Source of the DNA: Desulfobulbaceae bacterium
GTDB taxonomy: Bacteria > Desulfobacterota > Desulfobulbia > Desulfobulbales > Desulfocapsaceae
Assembly: GCA_031256095.1 (NCBI GenBank)
Contig: JAIRRG010000121.1
Span: forward strand, 1 to 5,543
Direction of reading: 5' to 3'
Length of the DNA: 5,543 nt
The notes beneath the pieces were generated by a model that had not been told where the DNA came from, ran no database searches, and saw only the letters and a program-made list of their open reading frames with translations. Below, in pieces: positions 1-3,874 of this stretch (its first letter is position 1; each line of letters opens with the position of its first letter). The translations under genes were made by a program, and so were the position numbers.

Positions 1-2
1 GG

Positions 3-125
3 ATGAAAACTGGAAAAAATGGTTTTTCTGCTGTTGTGGTACTAAATGACGGCAAAACATATTATGAAACTGATGTCATTCAAATATACAAAAATGATGG
101 CGTGAGTTTGAAGTTTCAAATGTAA
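3..125 (+). CDS. Unrecognised AT-rich ORF, probably the C-terminal end of a gene cut by the window edge
   Basis: An open frame runs from the left edge to a TAA at 123-125 and gives 40 residues when read from the ATG at position 3. That ATG is only two bases from the edge, so no ribosome binding site can be judged and it may be an internal methionine. The peptide is polar, with alternating hydrophobic residues (VVVLNDGKTYYE, then DVIQIYKNDGVSLKF) that suggest beta-strands. No family is recognised and no function is proposed. Its base composition is about 32% GC by hand count, far below the GC-rich genes that follow, and its codons are A/T-ending. This suggests recently acquired or otherwise foreign DNA. 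A hairpin begins five bases after the stop and fits a terminator for this frame. Confidence that it is a true gene end is moderate. Confidence 0.45.
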   Translation: MKTGKNGFSAVVVLNDGKTYYETDVIQIYKNDGVSLKFQM

Positions 126-129
126 ATGA

Positions 130-159
130 CAGAAGCGCTGTTATCAAGCAGCGCTTCTG
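130..159. terminator. Strong hairpin between convergent genes, putative bidirectional terminator
   Basis: Bases 130-140 (CAGAAGCGCTG) and 149-159 (CAGCGCTTCTG) form a perfect 11-bp stem around an 8-base loop. It lies 4 bases after the stop of the left-edge frame and about 23 bases past the stop of the - strand chimeric gene, as expected for a shared terminator between convergent transcripts. Neither side has a clean U-tract: the + side has CAGACATTAATCC and the - side has TCATTTACATTT. Intrinsic termination may therefore be inefficient, and the hairpin may act partly as a 3' end stabiliser. Confidence 0.6.
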
Positions 160-182
160 CAGACATTAATCCAGTTTTATTC

Positions 183-362
183 TCACACCGGCATGTTCCC
201 GTGCTTTTTCTCCGGCCGCCCTTCACGTTTGCCCTGAAGCATCTGCATTGCCGAGGCAAGCCTGGCGCGTGTTGTTGCCGGATCAATAACATCGTCCACA
301 TAACCGCGGGCCGCGGCCATGTACGGATTGGCAAAACTGCGTTTGTATTCCTCAATTTTTTC
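183..362 (-). pseudogene. C-terminal remnant of a biotin-dependent acyl-CoA carboxyltransferase (MmdA/PccB family) within the chimera
   Basis: Residues of about 377-435 of the chimeric product match the conserved end of the carboxyltransferase subunits of methylmalonyl-CoA decarboxylase and propionyl-CoA carboxylase. The matching pattern is EYK-x-x-FANPY-x-AAARGYVDDVIDP, then TR-x-RL...A-x-x-ML...KRE-x-RP-x-KKHGN-x-P at the very end. Full-length members have about 510-520 residues, so roughly nine tenths of the gene, including the acyl-CoA and biotin binding sites, is absent. The hairpin at 130-159 may originally have terminated this gene. The left limit of the remnant is uncertain by about 15 bases, because the segment encoding KMEKIEEYK could belong to either parent. 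Confidence 0.75.
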
Positions 363-1490
363 CATCTTCGCTGCCGCCTGCCGCCGCCCGGCGCTGAGCT
401 GGGCCGCCGTCTCGAATAGCTCGGCCTGCCGTGCCATCACTTCTTTTTCAAGTTCAGCGATTTCCTCGTCGAGCGAAGCGATGCGCGTCAGTTCGCCCGC
501 CGCCTCCTCGGCCCAGGCCAGTACCGCCGTCAGTGTGTCGCCGTATTTTCGTTTCAGTTGCTGCAAAACGTCGAGGCGTTCCGTAACCTGTTCCAGCCGG
601 TGTGGATTGGTTTCCAGACTGTCGCGGTAGCGGCGCAGGCTCTGGATATGCTCTTCGGCGACAAAGGTGTAACCGCCGATTTCCTCGGCCATTTGCCTGG
701 CTTTTGGATCAAGTTGGACGAGTTGCTCCATACCCCGGCGCATGATGGTCAGACGTTCCAGGATTTCGCCGTCGAAGAGATGAAGATTTTCCTGGGCCAG
801 GTGGATCAGGGCCTGGGCATTTTTCAGCCGCCTCTTCTCGGCGGCCAGTTCCTCGTCTTCCCCTGGTGAGGGATTCGCTTCGCGGATTTCTTTCAGTTGA
901 TAGGAAAGGAAATCCCGCCGTTGCTCCTTGTCACGTTCGGCTTGGCGCAGTGTCGCCAAATGATCGCTGGTCTCCTTCCAGGCCCGATACATCCCGCCTA
1001 AGGTTTCGCGCCACGGCCACAGATCGCCGAAGCTATCAAGGCAGTCAAGATGCGTGGCTGGCTGCAACAGCCTTTGGTGTTCGTGCTGCCCGGCGATGTT
1101 CAAAAGCAGCGCCGTAAGCTCGGCGGCCTGCCGCGCCGTAACCAGCGAGCCGTTGATATGCAGACGGCTCTTGCCGCCCGCCGTGATCTGCCGCCGGATA
1201 ATGAGGCTTTGTCCGTCGCGCAGGCCCTGGCTCTCCACTTGCCGCCACAGTTCGGCGTGTTCCGGCACCGCTTCAAACAGGGCTTCAACCTGACAACTGT
1301 CGTATCCGGCGCGGATCCAGTCGGCGGAGGCACGCTCACCGGTCAGCATGTGCAGGGCGCGCAGCATGATCGATTTGCCGGCGCCGGTCTCGCCGGTCAT
1401 GACCGCCAGGCCGCCGCTGGTGCCGGTGTCAAAATTGAGGCACAAGGAACTGATCAATGCCAGATTTTCGATCCGCAATTCACAAAGCAT
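183..1490 (-). CDS. recN: Chimeric RecN (N-terminal ~376 aa) fused to acyl-CoA carboxyltransferase C-terminus; probably non-functional RecN
   Basis: The 435-residue product starts at ATG 1490, where the typical RecN opening MLCELRIENLALI begins. The frame stays open upstream to 1637, but that extension looks like no protein. RecN is an SMC-like ATPase of double-strand-break repair. Visible RecN features are the Walker A motif GETGAGKS (residues 33-40), the GQHEHQRLL motif (134-142), and a charged coiled-coil region from about residue 165 to 376, including QLKRKYGD. From about residue 378 the sequence stops being RecN and becomes EEYKRSFANPYMAAARGYVDD through to KKHGNMPV. That is the hallmark C-terminus of methylmalonyl-CoA decarboxylase alpha/propionyl-CoA carboxylase beta. 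RecN proteins are usually about 550 residues; the C-terminal coiled coil, signature motif and Walker B are all missing, so ATPase function is unlikely. No clear Shine-Dalgarno precedes ATG 1490. The identity of both parts is fairly secure. Whether the fusion is biological or an assembly artefact cannot be told from this sequence. Confidence 0.85.
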   Translation of the reverse strand: MLCELRIENLALISSLCLNFDTGTSGGLAVMTGETGAGKSIMLRALHMLTGERASADWIRAGYDSCQVEALFEAVPEHAELWRQVESQGLRDGQSLIIRRQITAGGKSRLHINGSLVTARQAAELTALLLNIAGQHEHQRLLQPATHLDCLDSFGDLWPWRETLGGMYRAWKETSDHLATLRQAERDKEQRRDFLSYQLKEIREANPSPGEDEELAAEKRRLKNAQALIHLAQENLHLFDGEILERLTIMRRGMEQLVQLDPKARQMAEEIGGYTFVAEEHIQSLRRYRDSLETNPHRLEQVTERLDVLQQLKRKYGDTLTAVLAWAEEAAGELTRIASLDEEIAELEKEVMARQAELFETAAQLSAGRRQAAAKMEKIEEYKRSFANPYMAAARGYVDDVIDPATTRARLASAMQMLQGKREGRPEKKHGNMPV

Positions 1491-1530
1491 AATGTTGAGC
1501 CAAATTCGGGCAAACGTTGGCGGCCTTTTC

Positions 1531-1559
1531 TTGACGGGGCCAGCAAAGGGCAGTACCTT
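1531..1559 (+). promoter_or_regulatory. Possible sigma-70 promoter for the DtxR-family gene
   Basis: TTGACG (1531-1536, five of six to the -35 consensus) is followed after 17 bases by TACCTT (1554-1559), which keeps the T1, A2 and T6 positions of a -10 box. It lies about 75 bases upstream of the + strand regulator start, in the 145-base gap between the divergent recN chimera and the regulator. No convincing palindromic DtxR operator was found by eye in this gap. The -10 is weak, so this is tentative. Confidence 0.3.
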
Positions 1560-1635
1560 GTCCAGCGAGGATGTTCCCAGTTTGACGGCGATTTTCCCGC
1601 ATTGCCGACGCCATCTTTGACCTTCGGTGCCCACC

Positions 1636-2178
1636 ATGATGAAAAAAACGACCGGTTTGAGTGCCAGTCTGGAAGACTACATTGAGACCATCTATCACAT
1701 CATTGAAGAAAAGATGGTGCACATCATTGAAGAAAAGATGGTGGCCCGCAGTAAAGAAATCGCTGCCAGGCTCCATGTCAGCCGTGCCTCGGTAACCGAG
1801 GCCCTGCGCGCCCTGTCGAAAAAAGGCTTGATCAATTATGAGCCCTATGAAGCGATCACCCTGACTACCCGCGGTAAACGCGCCGCCAAGGATGTGATTT
1901 TCCGCCATCAGGCGCTGAAGCGGTTTTTTATTGAGGTCTTGACGCTCGATGAGACCACCGCCGAGGATGGTGCCTGCCGCATCGAGCATGCGGCACCGCG
2001 GAAAATCATTGACCAGATGATCCATTTTACTGAATTCATTGGCTTTTGCCCACGTGGCGGCAGCGAATTGATCAACGGTTTCAAATCGCATTGTTCGAAA
2101 GAAAATCTCAGCGCCAACTGTCCGATCTGCCTGGCAAATATCAAGCAGGATAGCCAGCCGGCTGAACCAGCGGCCTGA
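1636..2178 (+). CDS. DtxR/MntR-family metal-dependent transcriptional regulator with an internal 8-aa tandem duplication
   Basis: The product has 180 residues from ATG 1636; an in-frame GTG at 1627 and an ATG at 1639 are alternatives, and no clear Shine-Dalgarno decides between them. The N-terminal winged helix-turn-helix spans about residues 10-80 (SLEDYIETIY, then VSRASVTEALRAL as recognition helix and GLINYEPYEAITLT as wing). A dimerisation/metal domain follows (RHQALKRFFIEVLTLD, then GACRIEH and EFIGFCPRGG). D14 and E17 correspond to MntR metal ligands. C114, E117 and H118 correspond to the Cys-Glu-His set of DtxR/IdeR, which favours iron over manganese, though only by family analogy. HIIEEKMV occurs twice in tandem (residues 21-36), and one copy is expected. 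The tail carries C153, C162 and C165 (a C-x8-C-x2-C pattern), which may bind a metal. Known homologues repress metal uptake or homeostasis genes when metal-loaded; no such target gene is in view. Confidence 0.9.
   Translation: MMKKTTGLSASLEDYIETIYHIIEEKMVHIIEEKMVARSKEIAARLHVSRASVTEALRALSKKGLINYEPYEAITLTTRGKRAAKDVIFRHQALKRFFIEVLTLDETTAEDGACRIEHAAPRKIIDQMIHFTEFIGFCPRGGSELINGFKSHCSKENLSANCPICLANIKQDSQPAEPAA
1696..1743 (+). repeat. Perfect 24-bp tandem duplication (two copies) inside the DtxR-family gene
   Basis: Bases 1696-1719 and 1720-1743 are identical 24-mers, each beginning CACATCATTG and ending AAGATGGTG. They encode HIIEEKMV twice. The length is a multiple of three, so the frame is kept. 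The absence of any mismatch between copies suggests a recent event such as replication slippage, or an assembly error. The insert falls between the first helix of the winged-helix domain and the segment leading to the helix-turn-helix. Confidence 0.95.
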
Positions 2179-2179
2179 A

Positions 2180-2401
2180 TCAGCCTCGCTGGATCAGTTT
2201 GGCTACTTCCCCATCTTCCGGGTAGCGTCCCATCGCCGCTCGGGAAAAAATTGTTTTGCCGTCCACGGTGACATCGAAGACGCCGCCATCACCAGCGATC
2301 AGTTCAGTTTCGGCGCCGAATTCCTTGCGCAGTTCCGCTTCCAAACTGGAAGCGCGGGGCTGGGAGTTTCAGCGGGTGCAGTAGGTAATGGCGATTTTCA
2401 T
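2180..2401 (-). CDS. SelW/Rdx-family selenoprotein (CxxU redox motif, in-frame TGA read as selenocysteine)
   Basis: Reading from ATG 2401 to TGA 2182-2180, with the TGA at 2371-2369 decoded as selenocysteine, gives 73 residues. The start is MKIAITYCTR-U-NSQPRASSL and the end is GRYPEDGEVAKLIQRG. This is the compact thioredoxin-like Rdx fold of the SelT/SelW/SelH family, with C8-x-x-U11 in the loop after strand 1. The helix (RASSLEAELRKEFG), the middle strands (FDVTVDGKTIFS) and the GRYP turn are all where the family has them. Members are thought to be thiol redox proteins; the partner is unknown. Support for readthrough comes from three points: coding similarity continues smoothly past the TGA, a SECIS hairpin sits at the correct distance, and GAGGAG lies 8 bases before the ATG. 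The stop is one base from the stop of the convergent regulator gene. Host selA/B/C/D genes are not in the window. Confidence 0.9.
2336..2354 (-). promoter_or_regulatory. Bacterial SECIS element of the SelW-like gene
   Basis: On the - strand, CGCTTCC (2354-2348) pairs perfectly with GGAAGCG (2342-2336) around the 5-base loop AGTTT (2347-2343). The loop starts 21 bases after the TGA (2371-2369) and has G as its second base. Bacterial SECIS elements need a guanine in the first two loop positions and a loop roughly 16-37 bases after the UGA, so spacing and loop both fit SelB recognition. The element lies within the coding sequence, as is normal in bacteria. Confidence 0.85.
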
Positions 2402-2409
2402 GGCGAATA

Positions 2410-2415
2410 CTCCTC
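2410..2415 (-). promoter_or_regulatory. Strong Shine-Dalgarno of the SelW-like gene
   Basis: GAGGAG on the - strand is separated from ATG 2401 by 8 bases. It is the only textbook Shine-Dalgarno in the window and fixes the start of the selenoprotein gene. Confidence 0.8.
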
Positions 2416-2480
2416 AAGGGAAAGAGCGCTAGGCTTGACGTTTGCCGACGAATTCAGTAATCAGCATAGCTTGACCGTTC

Positions 2481-2487
2481 CATAATA
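2481..2487. promoter_or_regulatory. Possible symmetric -10 element serving divergent transcription
   Basis: In the 120-base gap between the divergent selenoprotein and dNTPase genes, CATAAT (2481-2486, +) matches five of six -10 consensus bases. The same DNA read on the - strand gives TATTAT (2487-2482), also five of six. Neither direction has a good -35 at 16-18 bases. The site would give a 5' leader of about 30 bases for the + gene and about 75 for the - gene. Tentative. Confidence 0.3.
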
Positions 2488-2521
2488 CCCGAGAGATTTT
2501 CCGAAAACCATTTCTTTTTCC

Positions 2522-3667
2522 ATGCCGGATACGCCCGCCGAAAACCGACTTTTCGCCATGCTGGAAACGTTGCGGCGGCGGGAGGAACGCGGCCTGTCGC
2601 CTCGTGCCGCCCTGAGCGCCGCCGCTTTGCGCCGCCATGCCGAGGCGCGCCCGGCTTACCGCCAGCCGTTTGCGCTCGACGCTGACCGTATCCTGCATTC
2701 CCGCGCTTACACCCGTTACATCGACAAAACCCAGGTCTTCAGCCTGGTGGCAAACGACCATATCAGCCACCGCGTGTTGCATGTGCAACTGGTGTCGCGC
2801 ATTGCCCGCACCATTGGCCGTTTTCTCTGTCTGAATGAGGACCTCCTCGAGGCGATTGCCCTTGGCCATGATATCGGTCATCCGCCTTTTGGCCATCCTG
2901 GCGAAGAATTTCTCTCTGAATTATGTCGGGAAAATGGCCTTTTGCCCTTTCAGCACAACGTCCAGTCGGTGCGCTTTCTCGACCGTCTCGAACGCGGTGG
3001 GCGCGGTTGGAACCTGACTATCCAGACTTTGGATGGCATCCTTTGCCACGATGGGGAAAGCCACAGCGCCACGTTGACGCCTGGGCCGGAAATTGACTGC
3101 CAGGGCTTCGACGAAAAACTCTTCATCAGGGAGCAATCGCCGGGCATCGACCTGGCGCCTGCCACCGCCGAGGGCTGCGTTGTCCGCCTGGCCGACGTCA
3201 TCGCCTATGTCGGCCGCGACATCGAGGACGCCATTGTCCTGGGTTTGATTGGGCGCGGCGATATTCCCGCCGAATGCCGGAGACGTCTCGGCGACACCAA
3301 CGGCGAGATCGTCTATCATCTCGTCACTGACATCATCATGAATAGCCAATTGCCGGAATCGCGCTTCAACGGCGACATCCGCATCGGTTTTAGTGAGGAG
3401 ATTGCCGAGGCGTTGCGGGCGCTGCGAGCCTTCAACTCCGAGCGCATCTACCACGCGCCGGAGACCCGCCGGGCGCAGCCACGCATCCGCGCCTGCTATC
3501 AGGCGCTGTTCGCCCATCATTTGGCGCGATTTGGCCGGGAGGGTGGTGAGACTCAGAGCGAGGCCCAGGCGGCGGCCCGGGCCCGGGATTTCATCGCTGG
3601 CATGACAGATGATTATTTTTTGCGTCAGGTCGAGGCCATTGGCTGCGCCATTCCGGAAAAGCGATGA
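2522..3667 (+). CDS. HD-domain dGTPase-like dNTP triphosphohydrolase
   Basis: The 381-residue product belongs to the dGTPase-like branch of the HD superfamily, which hydrolyses dNTPs to deoxynucleosides and triphosphate in the cytoplasm. Visible signatures are DRILHSRAYTRYIDKTQVF (residues 55-73), then the metal ligands H83 in HRVLHVQ, H116-D117 in the GHDIGHPPFGH motif, and D225 in LADVIAYVGRDIED. A family-typical GMTDDYF lies near the C-terminus (360-366). The length fits the shorter bacterial homologues, so the gene looks intact. Start ATG 2522 is chosen because a stop lies in frame at 2483-2485 and no other start precedes the conserved region except Met13. No Shine-Dalgarno is visible; the upstream bases are pyrimidine-rich. 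Substrate preference (dGTP or broad) cannot be read from the sequence. It is divergent from the selenoprotein gene and may be co-transcribed with the downstream membrane enzyme. Confidence 0.93.
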   Translation: MPDTPAENRLFAMLETLRRREERGLSPRAALSAAALRRHAEARPAYRQPFALDADRILHSRAYTRYIDKTQVFSLVANDHISHRVLHVQLVSRIARTIGRFLCLNEDLLEAIALGHDIGHPPFGHPGEEFLSELCRENGLLPFQHNVQSVRFLDRLERGGRGWNLTIQTLDGILCHDGESHSATLTPGPEIDCQGFDEKLFIREQSPGIDLAPATAEGCVVRLADVIAYVGRDIEDAIVLGLIGRGDIPAECRRRLGDTNGEIVYHLVTDIIMNSQLPESRFNGDIRIGFSEEIAEALRALRAFNSERIYHAPETRRAQPRIRACYQALFAHHLARFGREGGETQSEAQAAARARDFIAGMTDDYFLRQVEAIGCAIPEKR

Positions 3668-3768
3668 AACCACCGTTGTTACGCAACCTGTTACCGCCTC
3701 TGATCCCCGATGAAACGATACCGACTTTTATGATCTCCATGTGTTATCTTCGACAGCGCTTGTGGTAA
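3664..3768 (+). CDS. Possible 34-aa small ORF overlapping the dNTPase stop (ATGA)
   Basis: An ATG at 3664-3666 overlaps the TGA of the dNTPase gene, and the frame runs to TAA 3766-3768. It encodes a short proline- and leucine-containing peptide beginning MKPPLLRNLLPPLIPDE. The overlap arrangement permits translational coupling, and GGAAAA precedes it. No family is recognised, and a chance ORF of this length is common. The rest of the 207-base spacer before the next gene holds only the small palindrome at 3833-3847. Confidence 0.2.
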   Translation: MKPPLLRNLLPPLIPDETIPTFMISMCYLRQRLW

Positions 3769-3832
3769 AAGTTGGCAGAGAAAATTCTGGCAGCGCGATG
3801 ACCAGGTGGCGCGGCATCCCGGTTCGGGGCGA

Positions 3833-3847
3833 GTCAGTCAAACTGAC
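3833..3847. repeat. Short perfect inverted repeat upstream of the LTA-synthase-like gene
   Basis: GTCAGT and ACTGAC flank a 3-base CAA centre, giving a 6-bp perfect dyad 27 bases before the start codon. It has no U-tract and is too short to be a convincing terminator. It could be a small operator or a leader hairpin. A dyad of this size can also arise by chance. Confidence 0.3.
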
Positions 3848-3874
3848 GCTTACTGGTGGAAACAGAATCAAGTT

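Noticed and set aside
1491..1637. Upstream extension of the recN chimera to an ATG at 1637 (49 extra residues)
   Set aside because: RecN proteins begin at the MLCELRIENLALI-type sequence at 1490. The extension shows no similarity to anything; a passing likeness of IAVKLGTSS to glutamate 5-kinase does not continue.
1050..1685. Open + strand frame opposite the start of recN
   Set aside because: It is antisense to clear RecN N-terminal motifs including Walker A and runs into the start of the DtxR-family gene in another frame, so it is a composition-driven shadow.
2369..2371. The TGA at 2369-2371 as a nonsense mutation making a pseudogene
   Set aside because: The position is exactly the second redox residue of the CxxC/CxxU motif, coding continues intact to the natural stop, and a SECIS hairpin with correct spacing follows, so selenocysteine is the better reading.
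2471..2497. TTGACC at 2471 as a -35 box for the dNTPase gene
   Set aside because: At 16-18 bases downstream there is no acceptable -10 (the bases are GAGATT-like), and the good CATAAT is only four bases away.
2429..2896. A - strand frame covering the divergent promoter region and the start of the dNTPase gene
   Set aside because: No recognisable domain. It lies opposite conserved dNTPase residues, and its end in the intergenic region carries no conserved-looking motif.
2921..3673. Long antisense frame opposite the dNTPase gene
   Set aside because: It is a shadow of a GC-rich coding region. The + strand frame has all HD-family motifs, while the antisense protein shows no recognisable domain.
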